A stretch of DNA of 64,000 nt from Morella rubra (lineage: Eukaryota > Streptophyta > Magnoliopsida > Fagales > Myricaceae). Made by a program: the position numbers and the translations under genes. Where the stretch lies: positions 34,392,349 through 34,456,348 of the forward strand of contig CM025855.1 of the NCBI GenBank assembly GCA_003952965.2. The letters run 5' to 3'. Positions 1 to 11,953 of this stretch are shown here, piece after piece. The notes below the pieces were generated by a model. It made no database searches, was not told where the DNA came from, and worked only from the letters and a program-made list of their open reading frames with translations. How positions within the stretch are numbered: the stretch's first letter is position 1; every line of letters starts with the position of its first letter.

Positions 1-452
1 TCCCTAACTGATCACCACAAATTCAAAAGCTTGAAAAACACATAATAGAGGTGCCTTTGTTTATAATGAAAAAAAAAAATCAAGTTCTCTTTGTTTCTTT
101 CCCTCTTACAGAAAATCCATCTCCATCATTTTCACGATTTTTCACAAAACCCTTTTCCCAAAAGATACCCTTTACCAGAAAACATTAACACAAATCAGGA
201 ACTTCTTAAATAATCAAGAATGTCCTATCCCAAGAGGTTGTTTATAGCGCGCAGTATTGAAATTTATCAATCCTAAAATACTTTTTTTAATAACTGTCAA
301 TTCTACATGTGCCAACAAAATATACACCGTCAAATGCAAAGATGCACAGATTTAAATACTTCCGATTTGAAACTGATGAAGCCAAAATTAAAGAAAGGAA
401 AAAATTCCTCCTCCACCAGATACTTCAACAAATAGGGTTCTAAAGCTTATAC
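1..452 (-). other. first intron of the RINGv gene, running off the left edge
   Basis: AT-rich, no exon-like block recognised on the minus strand. Read as intron because the coding exon ends at a clear donor at 452/453 in the middle of the zinc-finger domain. Confidence 0.6.
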
Positions 453-734
453 CTTGAGGCTACCACTACAAGCACAAGGGTTCTCCAAGTTCTGGATGCT
501 ATCCTCCTCCTGGCAAATGCGGCATTCCGCCATCTGAATCAGCGGTTCATCCTCATCGGAGCTCTCGCTTTGCGCAACCGTCTTATTGCTATCCACCGAA
601 CACGATGGACCCACGGCTTCTGGGCCTGAGCCTGAGTCGTCCCCACGCAGCCCAGAAGGACCCTCGGACGGCGGCTCCGTCACCGTCCCCGGCTGAATCA
701 GACGGTCAACGTACAACACCAAGTGATCGCTCAT
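453..734 (-). CDS. RINGv (RING-CH) zinc-finger E3 ubiquitin ligase, first coding exon, partial
   Basis: This 94-codon exon begins at the ATG at 734 and ends at a GT donor (GTATAAG on the minus strand). Residues 1-15 read MSDHLVLYVDRLIQP, then a Ser/Asp/Glu-rich linker. From residue 70 it shows the start of a C4HC3 RINGv domain: CRICQEED, then the CACSG zinc ligands. The splice right after GSLK is where plant RINGv genes continue with the next Cys/His half. That half is not seen in 1-452, so the gene leaves the window to the left. RINGv proteins are usually membrane-anchored E3 ligases with C-terminal transmembrane segments, which cannot be checked here. From memory the nearest Arabidopsis genes are At2g02960, At1g14260 and At5g62460. 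An ATG further upstream at 959 is open but lies in probable 5' UTR or intron; the family N-terminus supports 734. Confidence 0.85.
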
Positions 735-1045
735 TTCCTCTCCGGAACCCCTAGATCCCCGTGATATCGACGATTCCCTATCCACTATCAAACACGGCCT
801 TGCTTTCAAAAATCTGAAACTAAAACCCCGAAATGAACATAAATTTGTGGAATTGCAGAGCTTAGGAGTAGGGACCCGCGATCGCGCTGACGGAGGGCAG
901 CGGATCAGAGGTTTCCAAGAAAATTTCAGTGGGAAATTAGGGAATTCCAATAGCAACAAAGACGAAAAGCAATTCTCTTACCTGCAGAAAATGTTTGTCT
1001 GAGCGCACAATGAGGACTAGCAAGAATTGGCACCGCGTTTTCCTT
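735..1045 (-). other. probable 5' UTR of the RINGv gene with a leader intron
   Basis: On the minus strand a good donor (CTGCAG followed by GTAAGAG) ends at about 984, downstream of the TATA box at 1076-1084. This suggests a short first non-coding exon of about 984-1045, then a leader intron, then the ATG exon. The acceptor was not fixed with confidence. Confidence 0.4.
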
Positions 1046-1074
1046 TTGATGTCTCACGGATTTACCGAAAATTA

Positions 1075-1084
1075 CTATATATAG
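1075..1084 (-). promoter_or_regulatory. TATA box of the RINGv gene
   Basis: The minus strand reads CTATATATAG. It lies about 340 bp upstream of the ATG and about 90 bp before a strong leader donor, a plausible distance for a transcription start near 1045. Confidence 0.5.
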
Positions 1085-3757
1085 TTGGGAGTGGGTCCTT
1101 GCCTTCTTGGTCTTGGCCTCGGCTTCCCCGATCGTCAACAGGGGGGGTGGGGTTGCTAACTTGAATCAAACGGCTTCATGGGTAATTCTGTCATTCTGGA
1201 TATGCATTGCCGCGTAAACGACCCGTTCCCTTTGTCGGAACGCGCCCACCAAGTGCCTGCGAGCCATCCGATTTTCTTCTTATCAGACTCTCTCTTTTTT
1301 TTTTCCCTGAAAAATTAATTCTAACTTTTTGGTAAGCAAAAAAGGCCACGAGTTTCGAGATGACAATCTTTAATAGAAAATAACAAATTAATGACCCCAC
1401 TAAGCACAAATCCAATTGGAGGCATGAAATATGACCTTCCATATTTTCAATACTATTATAGCTGTTATTATTAATTGGGGATATTCAAATTATTGCTTTG
1501 AATTGATGTTGGAGATTTTTATGAACATAATATAATAGCTGTCTTCTTTTTCGTTTTTTAATTTGTGCATATTATTTAAAAGGGATAAATGTAAAACTAA
1601 TCCTCGTGAAATACTCAAAAATCGGATTAATCCTCGTGAAAATAAAAACATAAAATTAATCCCTCTATTTCTACTTTGATTTATTGTTAGATTGATTTTA
1701 TAATTTTATAAAAATTAAGAGATTAATTTTATATTTTTATTATTACGAAAATTAATTAGATTTTCGCATATACTACATAGACTAAATATTAGAATCAGAT
1801 GTTTTGGTCACAGGAATAAAAAGAAATAATTTGTACAAATTAATAATATTTCTGTCTTTGAAATATTTGGATGTGAGGAATAATGGAGTTAGGATTAGGT
1901 AAGGGAATAAATAAGGGGGAAGGCGCTTTTGCACAGACCAGACACTGAGCCGCCTTCACCAATTGCCACCTCCGGCGTTTCTAGATCAGAGCTTTAAATG
2001 TTGCCATGATGGTTCAACCCTTCTCTAGTGCAGGTGGTTACTTGCGTTTCTGTTTGTCATCTTCTCAACATTCTGGATTAATAGACTAAGCAAAAGGCAA
2101 TGGTCTTCCTTTCAACACTTTTAAATAAATATTCATATTATTTTTTTAATAACGAGGAACATTTTTTGTGTTCCAGTTCGGAGATGTGCACATGAATAAA
2201 TTTCGGACACTTGAAGCATCGCGACAGCCCGAATATTAATAAAATATTTGTTGAAACGTAGAAGAAATCGAGCTCCTACTCACTCCACCAAACAGGTTTG
2301 GTTGAGGAGTGACAATTTAGGCTTCTAACGATTGAGTTGACCAAATAAAATATCTGACTTCCATAATTAATTCTCGCGCAGCTGGAGGAGACCAATAAGA
2401 GTGGTTCTAAGACATGACAGGGACCGTGTTGAAAGGGGCACATGGGATGCAAGGAGGCCATTCTTTGACCATTTATTTTAATAATCTATTTTGAGGGAAT
2501 TCACTATTCAATATCTCATCAATGACATGGCAAAGATAATAAAGGAGTTTCGTCCAAATTACCATTAAAATAATTTACAACCAAGTCATTTTAGTAGAGT
2601 ACAAAAGAAAATTATTTTAGGTGGAGTGATAATGACTCTCAATAATTATAGACTCCTCAATTATAGAGGCGTCAAAGTGGACTACTACTTAGCATAACTT
2701 TTGATGGAAGCAGTCTTCGCGGAAATTACATACTATATTTTCCTTTGGTTCTTAATTGTTCCGCAAAGGTGATGGGGACTTTTTTTTGGTTGATATTTCT
2801 TTGTCAAAGTAGTAATTTGACGGTCTTGAAGTTTATCGAGATTCTCTTCATATTGTCTAAATTTTTTATAAAATTATCTACATAGAAACACCACGAGTAT
2901 ATTCTATTATAAGTTTTTATGTTGTCCGAAATTTTATATATACAAATATAAATATCATTAAATAAGATAAAATTCACCTATTTTTTTATTAAATAGTGTA
3001 AATTATTATTTTTCATTAAATGATCCAAATAGGATCAAGATGTAATTTGAATAAAAAAATTATAGAATATCTTAATTTTTTTTTTCCAATAGGCAATCGG
3101 TTTTTTTTTTTTCACTTATTTGGATACCAAAATGTTGGTCCAAACGAAACTTATTAATTTTCAGATTGCTGTTGTATTTTTCATTTTCATGGGCATGATT
3201 GGAGATTAAGACAAACTAGTATGGTTCAACCAATGGCACAAACTTTGCCACGGTAACGGTAGAATCAAGAAAGCAGGGGACTATGAAAGGACATCCCAAC
3301 ATGTTTGACGAAATTTCTCTGAAGGAGATAAGAAGCGCGTCGAAAAAGGGCGAGCCATCAAAAAGGTTGCGCAAGATCAACAGTACCTACCACAAGCTGA
3401 CGCGAGTCATGACATATCCATCTCGATTCAGCCCACAAGGTCCCCCGTCCCTAAATCGTGACAAAAAAGATTCACCTATACTATCCCCTATTCTGACAAG
3501 GGGGGGGGGGGGGGAAGACCAAGGTGTTCGATTCCCGCTAACTACAAATGGGGCATCTGATATTGCAAAAAATGTTACCCTACATTTTGTACTGATTCCC
3601 TCCATGTACACGTTCCATCCAGATGGAAGCCTCCCGAGGGTAGCTTTGAGCATAACCTGTAGAAGCTTAAAAACTTCAAATGTATTGTAATTACACAGAT
3701 TTTTCTTCTTGATATGCAAAACCAGCGACTAGGTTGGGCCTCCTCGTGTATAACCAA
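1085..3757. other. intergenic region between the RINGv gene and the 3' end of the apyrase gene
   Basis: AT-rich DNA without a supportable gene. It holds a MITE-like hairpin (1580-1800) and a run of 15 G at 3500-3514 followed by a tRNA box-B-like motif (TGTTCGATTCC, about 3523). The open frames at 2276-2461 and 3283-3719 overlap on both strands and match no family I know. Confidence 0.6.
1580..1800. repeat. MITE-like imperfect inverted repeat
   Basis: The left arm (about 1598-1670, including ATAAAATTAATCCCTC) pairs imperfectly with the right arm (about 1718-1795; reverse complement includes ATAAAATTAATCTCTT). Together they form a long AT-rich hairpin with a ~50-bp loop. No target duplication was recognised, so the ends are approximate and it may be an old, truncated element. 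Confidence 0.4.
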
Positions 3758-6700
3758 TCAATATCTATTGATACGGGTGACTATATACCGTCCTTTCTCT
3801 AGATCGTAAATCGTTTTCAATTGGGGCTTCCTCCACTTTGATACAGACCATGCTGCAAACATCAAAACTACAGAGATGGCAATTATTGAGAGCAGCGTGG
3901 GTGATTCACCGCTTATGATGTTGGCGATCCAGCTAGGGTGCTCTAAATCCAAGTTGGCCGCGCTATGCAGAATGAAAGCTCCAAGAGCCCAATCAAGTGG
4001 AATATTTCCCACCTGATTAGCAACCCCAATCCTGGTCAACAAAAACTACGATCAATATGATTCAATCCGCTGCAAATATAGTGCATGGATGCCTTCATGT
4101 GAAAAAGGCCTACACACGTGCACACACATGCACGGACAAATGCAGACATAATCTAGAGGACTTTTTTTCTTTTCAACAAAAACAAAGCAAAAGAGAGGCC
4201 GGTAACATATTGCTGTAGCCCGAGTAAAATCATGTAGGGCAGCTATTAATCCTGCTTGAGCGGGAATGGGCCAATTCCAGGTGCACCATAGGGCAACACT
4301 GCCAATGTGAAGGCAATTCATTGCTGTGTGCCCATAAAGGGGGGCCACAGGTCATGTGGTCAGCCAGATCTCCTAAGGAGCTGGACTGAAGCCTAATCAC
4401 AAGTAGATGGCATCACGGTGCTAGCTTGTGTACTGACACGATCAATGTCAATATAAGCAAAGTGCTATTCAAAAGAACATAATCTGGCAAAGTGGTAGAG
4501 CAAGGAATATACCTCTCATCATCCAAAGAAACTCCAAGACTGTCGTGAAGTAGGGCCACAATATATGCGGAAGAGAAGCAGTAGCGTAGCAAATCTTCCT
4601 CTTCAAGTGAATGGTATTTCTTCTTCAACTTTGACCAATCTTCTCCACAGAATTGTTGTCCAGCCATCATCAGCTCAGATAGAAATGCCCTTGGACCTAG
4701 GTTAAAGAACTACTCATACAGAAACAAACAGACAACAAAAGGAAAGAAGGCTCAGGAAACCATGCAATCAGTGCATCTAAAAATGCTATCTATATTCCAA
4801 AGAGAGGAAACAGAATCTTATCAAAGTAATATCATTGTTGATTCTCCAACATAGATCCGTATAGAAGTCATTACATTTAAAAGCAGGAAAACTAAGGCTA
4901 TATTTGGATATGAAAAAATATTCAGCTTTCTATTATTTTATAAAGATATTTCTTGACAGGTGTTTTTGGGGCCAGTAGAAAAACTGTTTGTGAAATTTTT
5001 TTTGAAGAGATTTTCTTAGGGTTTGTGAAAATGGACTCTATTTAGGAGATAAATTTTTATGGGCTAAGTTGTTTGTGTGAAAGTTGTTTTGGATTCGGTA
5101 TTTTCTTTGTTTGGTCACAGAGTTTCGAGAATGATTAAAATTCTTTTGGAAGATTGAAAGAGTTTTTAGAGTTAAAAACATGTTTGGATGAAAATTTTGG
5201 TTTGGGATCAAAAAAAGGTTTTTGAAAATATTAAACATAGACTAAGGAACTGTGATATGTTGACCTGACAAGAAAAAATAGCAGAATACCTTCGAGGTAT
5301 AGAAGAAATTTTCTGTTGCCAAAAACTTCCCCTGGAGTTTAGGAATGAAAGTTGATCCTATATAGCAACTTTGGTAGGAGCATTTCTCTGCATTCATATA
5401 AAGGTATGATCATTGTAACTGCTATCTTGGAAAAAAAAAATTGATTAGAAACTCCATCTAACGGGAATGCAAGAGTACAGTTCTGATTGTAACCTTTTCC
5501 TTTTTGTAACAGCATTAATGCAGCAGATCTGCACTCCGAAAAGTTCCCTTCAGAATGAAGAGTAGCTAAATATCTATTCTTTTCTTCTAAAGAACCTGGA
5601 GAAAGCTTCCACGACTCCACATTATGTGAGTACCCTTTAGGAGCACAAGGATCTATCACAATTCCCTTTTGAACAGATTCGGTAACTGCATCAAATGGAA
5701 ACAGATGTAGGAACTATAGCAAAAGGTATTTCTTATACAAGTCATCTAATACCTTTTGGGAGAACAAGTGATTCACTATCCATCTTAGTCAACCTTGAAA
5801 AAGAACAGCATTCAACAACAAAACAAGCCTTTCACATACTCATGTAGCACTTAGTTAGCCAACCACGATGATTCCCTCCCCACCCCGGTGACTAAAATTC
5901 TGAACATACTTTCGGAAAATTCTCCTGGGCCCCTTCAATATTTTTGACCACCAAAGTCACCCCCCTGGCCAGAAAAAACAGCCTTCTCTTTGAACAACTG
6001 AAACACATATATACTTCCATTCCAAACTACAGACAGCTCAAGAAGCACCCCATTCGACTTCTACTTTATTTTATTTATACTTTGTAATTAACTCACGCAC
6101 TCAGTTTGAAAAAGTAACCCCACCCAGCACCCCTTGACATCCATTTCTCTTTTATTATACCTTTGAATGCCAGGAGTGAGATTACATCATAAGAGATCAC
6201 TAACTATCACAAAGAACCATCCCTCATTGAAATAAATATACTATGAAAGTTCAATTATTGACTTATAAAAAAAAAAGTTCAATTATTGGCAGCTAATGCT
6301 CATCATGAGATAATGGCACTAATAGCAAGAAAAGTTACTAAATTAAAAAACATATATGATAGAAATGTCTGAGGGAATACTGAATTTTAAAGTGAAAAAA
6401 AAAGCATAAAAATAATCCTGATGACCAGATCAAAGCATATAAAAAATGTTCAAAATCATTCTCAGAACCTACAATTTATACAAGACCAGAGCACAGAGCT
6501 TTTTGCTCATATATTTACCTAAGTTTAAGTCTCCTGAAACAAGTGCTTCCCTCAGTGAGTCAAAGGCAACATTCTGTCAAACAAAAAAAAAATTACAAAA
6601 GCCCTATATCACATTGTAGCACCTCAATTGAAATTCAAATGCCAAACTTGCACACATTTACAATACAGTTAATTTCAATTAAAACCAGATAATTAGGAGT

Positions 6701-9700
6701 ACAAGTGGACTGTACCATAAATAAATTAAGCAGGAATACTGAAGGGATTGAATCAATGGAATGTTTGTAAATTTGTTAGTTTACATTTGGACATTTTTTC
6801 CCCTAAAGAGAATACATTCTCCTGTTGAATCAATGATCATCACTATATTTTTTACTATTATAAACCGACAAAATTGACTGTAAAATACAATGGTTTCCCA
6901 TAATTCTGGCACAAAGAAGTTGGCAAGACTAGTTACCCAAAAAAGAAGTTGAGAAAACAATTATGAATCAAAGAAATGATGATGATAAGTTGGAGAAGGG
7001 TATCGAAGAGAAAGACCTATTTCTACTGGATAAGCCCCACCAGTTGTATTATATGGAAGTCTAGGATACTCCAAAGTACAAGCCTGACTTTGGAAGTTCT
7101 TAATTGTCTCCATAATCATTACTGGAAAAACTAATTAAGTCTAGAATTCAATATCAATTATCAAAGGTGTCATCATGAAGGCAATACAGTGAAATGGACA
7201 TGCATAACGGCAAAAAAGAAGTGAAAACATAGATTTCTCCAAATGGAAAAGGGTAAAAAATAACAAACTCAACACATTCATCCTTGGAGCTTTGTAATCT
7301 AACCCCAATATCCAAGCTGGCAAACTTCTTCAGAAGATTCTACTCTTTTATACAAACAACAAAAACTACCAGATCTATTCAACCTCATTCAATTCAATCC
7401 TTCAACTTCTTCCATTCCCTTGTACCTAAGAAAACACCCCACAAATCTAATAACACTGGGAAAGGATGAGATTGATTCCAATTTTAAAATACCTGCTGGG
7501 GCCTCTAATCACAACACACATACATTTGCACACTCACCATGGGATGAAATTTACCAGCTAGACTTATTTTAAAAAGAAAAGGTCACCTTTGGAACTGTTC
7601 AGATGAGAAGTTCTTATCTGATCTCCAACAGAATGAAGTCTCAACAAGCAATTTGAATACAAAGTGGAAGATACACCTTGATACCTCACTCTAAGAACCA
7701 TGGAATCCAAGGGAAAGATGAAAGAATTATAATAAGCAATCCAGACCATAAGGCAAGTAAGATTATCCTCTAAGCAATGCCAGAAAGAAATGACAACTAC
7801 CTGGCCAAAATGGAGCAAACTATGGCTGTAGAGATTGTATGTAGTATTCCCAAATCTAATAGCTTGTGAGAACTCAGGAGGTATTGACTCACTTGAAACA
7901 AAGGTCACCTGGAATAAGATTAGACCAAGTATCACAGGAAACAAACTTCAATTTTAACAATTTGCAACTTTAAAAACCAAGTAGAGTAAATGAAATTCAT
8001 TTCAGAAGCACCACAGTATGATATCCATATAACAAAGAAATTAGTAGTCAAGGATTGACGGAGTTGCAGTGAGTCCTAAGTGGCAACAATCTAAATGATT
8101 TCTAGCATAAAGTATTAGATGGGACCAAATCAATAAAGTATTGCATTTCACACAGCTCTTATATCCAATTATGACATCCAGATTATTCCAAGATAAAATG
8201 CATGTGTTAAGCATATCCGTAGAATGTTTAGTACGCTCATCACCTAGAGTTAGACCACTCAACTATATTGGCTAACCAAGTTTGTGAATGTGAAAGTTAG
8301 TTGCTGGGGAGGATCTCTAATAATTGCATACTGCTCTGGAGCTGCAGTGCAACACATCCAAGTTGTTTGCTTTTGTGAATTGCCATTAAAATGCAGCGGA
8401 ATTGCCATTAAAATGCAGTGGAATTGTGCAATTTGGTTGGGGAAAACATACTGTTAGGAAGACTCGATTCAATAATCTCAATTGGATGCGGGAAGAAGGA
8501 ACAAAACCTGAGCAGAAGCCCCGCCAAGTTCAATAATCCCGGTTGTCTGCAAAGGATCACCTCCGAGAGTCCCAAGAGCATAGTTTGCAACAACCCAAGC
8601 ATAAATGCCTTCATCAGAGCCTTATACAGACACATCATTAAGCATTAAACTTCTAGGGAGGAAGCATAGCAAAATGTGAAAGGTGATAAAAACAAGGGGA
8701 AAATATACTTTTCACCCACGAACTACCATATATTTTACACTTTACACCCTAAACTACCAATTTTGACACATTGCACCCTCTAACTACCAATTTTTAACAC
8801 TTTGCACCTTTTATCAAATTTTCAAACTAAAATGACGATAATGCCCTTAGATATTGTTGTCAATTCATTAATTTCTCAAGGGTATTATTGTCAAATGGAG
8901 GGTGCAAAGTATTAAATATTAGTAGTTGAGGGTGTAACGTGTCAAAGTGGGTAGTTTAGGGTGCAAAGTGTATAACATTGGTAGTTTGAGGGTGCAATGT
9001 CTTAAAGATGTTAGTTTGGAGTGCAATGTGTCACTACTCCGGTAATTTGTGGGTGAAAAGTGTATTTTCCCCTAAAAACAATGTACCATAGATTTACGAA
9101 CATGATTCATACTGTCCAAAGAAAGAGAGAGAGTGTTTTGGCATCAAATATGTAAAAAGTTGTATGACGCCAAATAGTATATTTCGGGATAGGACTATAT
9201 ACAATAGATTGTCGTCACAGTTTCTGGACTTTCTAATGTGGCATTCTCAACAGTGTTTGAGCAGATCGATAATATGCCCAACCCATGCACATCACTTGTA
9301 ACGCTTACAACGACAAACTGTACACTCATAAAGAGGTACTCAACCAAATTTATTTTAGCTGGAGGAAATATTGTGTCTAAACAAGCTCTAAACTAAGAAA
9401 GTCCCTCTTTAGAGGACGGACAAAGAGGCTGGAAAGGGAGACAAAAGAAGAAGGGAGAAATACAGTGTCAAGAGAGGTGTTTGTGAACGACTACTTCAGT
9501 GTCAATGCAGGTCTTGATGGTTTTCTGTTGGCTCTTGAATTCCTCTTTTTCCCAGACAACCTTCAAACCGTCATTGATATGCGCGCACCCGGATAGAACC
9601 ACTACTGAAGACACTATTTTCTATAACATTTCGGCAGTTCCGATCAGCTATCCATTGGTGAATAAGCTAGTGTGGTTAATACGTCTCATTCTTGGCCATA

Positions 9701-10423
9701 TCCAACCGCTGGAATTGTCCATTCCTTACACACTGGATAAAAAGCACAGAGTACTACACATAGCTGTACAGTACATGAAACCAAAACAAAATAAGAAAAC
9801 GAGAATGTCATACCAGTAATAGTCGAAGCCCACTCGTCCCGGAACTTAAATCCCGATGACCGGAGGACCTGTCTACACGACTCCAGAATCCGATCCTGGA
9901 GCTTCGGTTCGAGCAACCGGAGCCCCGCTGTCGCCATGAGCCGAATCTCCGTCTGCCCCCAATGCTCCCTCGGGACCCTTCCTTTGCCAAAGTCCAGGAG
10001 CTCCTTCAACGAAGCGCCGGCCCCATACGCGTCATCCGCGAACGAAGAGAGCCCTGGGTTCACCCGCATCGTCCCCAACCCCTCCCTCCCGAAGTTATAC
10101 ACCGCATTTCCGTTCTCGACCCGATAACCGATCACGTGGATCCGAGTCCCGGTGCTCCCTCCGTCGATCACAATCCCGTACTTTCTCTTCGCCGAATTCC
10201 GCGAACTTCTCCCGAAAACCAATAAATAACACAACAACAAAGCGAAGGATATCGAAATCAAAGCGAGAACCAACAAGCCGGATTTGTTGTGCTTGGAGTT
10301 ATAATTGCGAGTGAATAGGTTGGATCGGGTGCTGGGTCGTATGGGGAGCTTAATCGGATCCATTCCTACGTTGGTTTTATGTTTGGAATCGACCCGTGTA
10401 CGAGCATTCGACCGTCGCATCAA
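3758..10423 (-). CDS. APY6: GDA1/CD39-family apyrase (NTPDase), APY6-like
   Basis: Eight coding exons on the minus strand: 10423-9814, 8620-8508, 7908-7801, 6573-6519, 5685-5494, 5387-5290, 4709-4513 and 4031-3758. All have GT-AG borders and matching phases, giving 548 aa, close to Arabidopsis APY6. Apyrases hydrolyse NTPs and NDPs to NMPs in the Golgi lumen or outside the cell. A membrane segment lies at about 49-71 and a second at about 503-519, giving a two-anchor lumenal or ecto topology. The five apyrase conserved regions are present: ACR1 IDGGSTGTR (86-94), ACR2 LMATAGLR (162-169), ACR3 DEGIYAWVVANYALG (206-220), ACR4 GIIELGGASAQVTF (from 231) and ACR5 DWALG (471-475). Cysteines in KCSYQSC (361-367) match the family. 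The start is set by the first ATG; a second in-frame ATG (Met21) would remove only a basic tail. Assignment to APY6 over APY5 is by similarity and neighbour order. Confidence 0.92.
4898..5240. mobile_element. MITE-like insertion in apyrase intron 6
   Basis: This 343-bp block is flanked by a 7-bp direct repeat ACTAAGG (4891-4897 and 5241-5247). Its ends are weakly inverted: it starts CTATATTTGGATA and its right-end reverse complement starts CTATGTTTAATATT. No coding capacity. It lies between exons 6 and 7 of the apyrase gene. Superfamily is uncertain; 7-8 bp duplications would fit a hAT-like element. Confidence 0.5.
8687..9081. mobile_element. Mutator-type (MULE) MITE with 9-bp target-site duplication, in apyrase intron 1
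   Basis: The element proper is 8696-9072 (377 bp). Its terminal inverted repeats are about 32 bp: the left end starts GGGGAAAATATACTTTTCAC and the right-end reverse complement starts GGGGAAAATACACTTTTCAC. It is bordered by an exact 9-bp direct repeat TAAAAACAA (8687-8695 and 9073-9081). A 9-bp duplication is typical of Mutator-like elements. The interior is non-coding and built of degenerate motifs of the type 'cactttgcaccc ... aactacca'. Confidence 0.75.
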
Positions 10424-11953
10424 AGACTAAGAACTGGCGTGGACAAAAGAGAATGAGAGATTCATGTGATTGAGAACTAGAATCACGGAAATCAGATAAT
10501 GTTACGATTTTGATGTCGTTGTCGCCGTTGATGATAACGCCTTGATCCTGGTGGCGATGGAGGTTTGGATCGGAGACGGAGAGGGGAATCATTCAAAGCT
10601 TGACTTTCGCCCTCTCAATCTCTCCGTCTCCGTCTCCCTCTCCCTAGTGCCTTGGTCTAATTGGTCCGGGAAGAATAAGAAGAAAGCTTTTGCTTTTACC
10701 AGTCCCGGTCCAATTCGGCTTAAGATTTCGGAGTTGCCCGGTTATTGAGTATGGACCGGCTCGAACCGCATGAATAATTGTTTTTCGTTCCCCTATTAAT
10801 CCAATTAACTTCCACTTCTAACTTGTATTTTGTAATTTACAAAAAATAAAAGTATATAAATTCACTCTGTGCACTTGCCAAACGCTATGTAAATCTCATG
10901 TTTGTCGTTGAGGTGTCGATTGCAACTATAGCTAGTGTTTTACAGACCTTGTTGGTGGATTGTTCGGAGAAAACTGTATATGTATTTGATGATGGACTCT
11001 ACTTTTATATTTTCACTCTTGTATATAATTAGTTTGTTTCCCCTTTTTTTTTGGCTACTCGATATGTGTTAGTTCTACTCCATTATCATGTATCATTCAA
11101 AAAAAATTTTTCCCGAGCAATGCTGGCTGATTCAACAAAAATTTATATGGGTGATTTTAAGGACACATTTGCTTCTCCACCCTAAGAATACAGGTAAAAA
11201 GGTTTGAAGGACAAACTTATATTAGCTAGATAAATCTATCTAGAAGAAAATTTAATAAGTTTGAACCTTACAACACGCGAATGAATCTTTGACTTAGAAG
11301 TTTTTCGGTTTAAAAAAAATTTCAGGATTCTTTTGAATCCTCACAATACAAAATTTTTTACAACCAAACATTATTTTTAACACCACATAAAAATAACTAC
11401 AACACGCATACCAATAAAGTTAACATTACTTAAAAATTCTCAAAACACAAAAAATTCTCAAAATTCACTATAACCGAATGTTTTCTTACTGTTATACGTG
11501 TTGTGAGGTAGGTACGTACAAGAAAAGCATTTCTCAATGGGTTAAGAGTTAAGATGAAAGTCTTTCCTTAGGGATTATGTTACGTAACTAAAAGTAATGG
11601 TGCTGATTATTTAGAGGAAACAAATACAACACTTAATTTGATTTAATTCCAGAAAAATATGAATAACAACTATTACACAACTCAACAATTCTTAATAAGA
11701 TAAAAGTCCTTATATGTCAAAGAAACTAAGTTAGATAGTTGATAGCCTTATCATTATCCTTATCTTAATTCATGACTGGGTCTTAGTTGGTGCAACAATT
11801 TGTTGGTTAATTTTGTTAACAAAAGAGACCTAACAAAATCTATCTCAATAACAATTAAAAAACATAACTAACACCTTTTTTTTTTTTGCTTCCAACACAA
11901 ATGGTAATGATCATCTACCTCCATAGGTCATGAGATTTCACATTACAAGGTGC
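10424..11953. other. apyrase upstream region and intergenic DNA up to the assembly gap
   Basis: The first ~330 bp upstream of the apyrase ATG are comparatively GC-rich and carry a pyrimidine-rich tract (CTCCGTCTCC units, about 10,616-10,645 on plus). This is probably 5' UTR and promoter. Beyond about 10,800 the DNA is AT-rich with no gene recognised. Confidence 0.5.

Noticed and set aside
5339..5659. Continuous 106-codon minus frame through apyrase exons 5 and 6
   Set aside because: Only the part 5,494-5,659 in this frame is apyrase; exon 6 is read in another frame after splicing at GT 5,493 and AG 5,388, which restores KCSYQSC.
9499..9819. 106-codon plus-strand frame near the apyrase first exon
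   Set aside because: It overlaps intron 1 and the end of exon 1 in antisense and matches nothing known.
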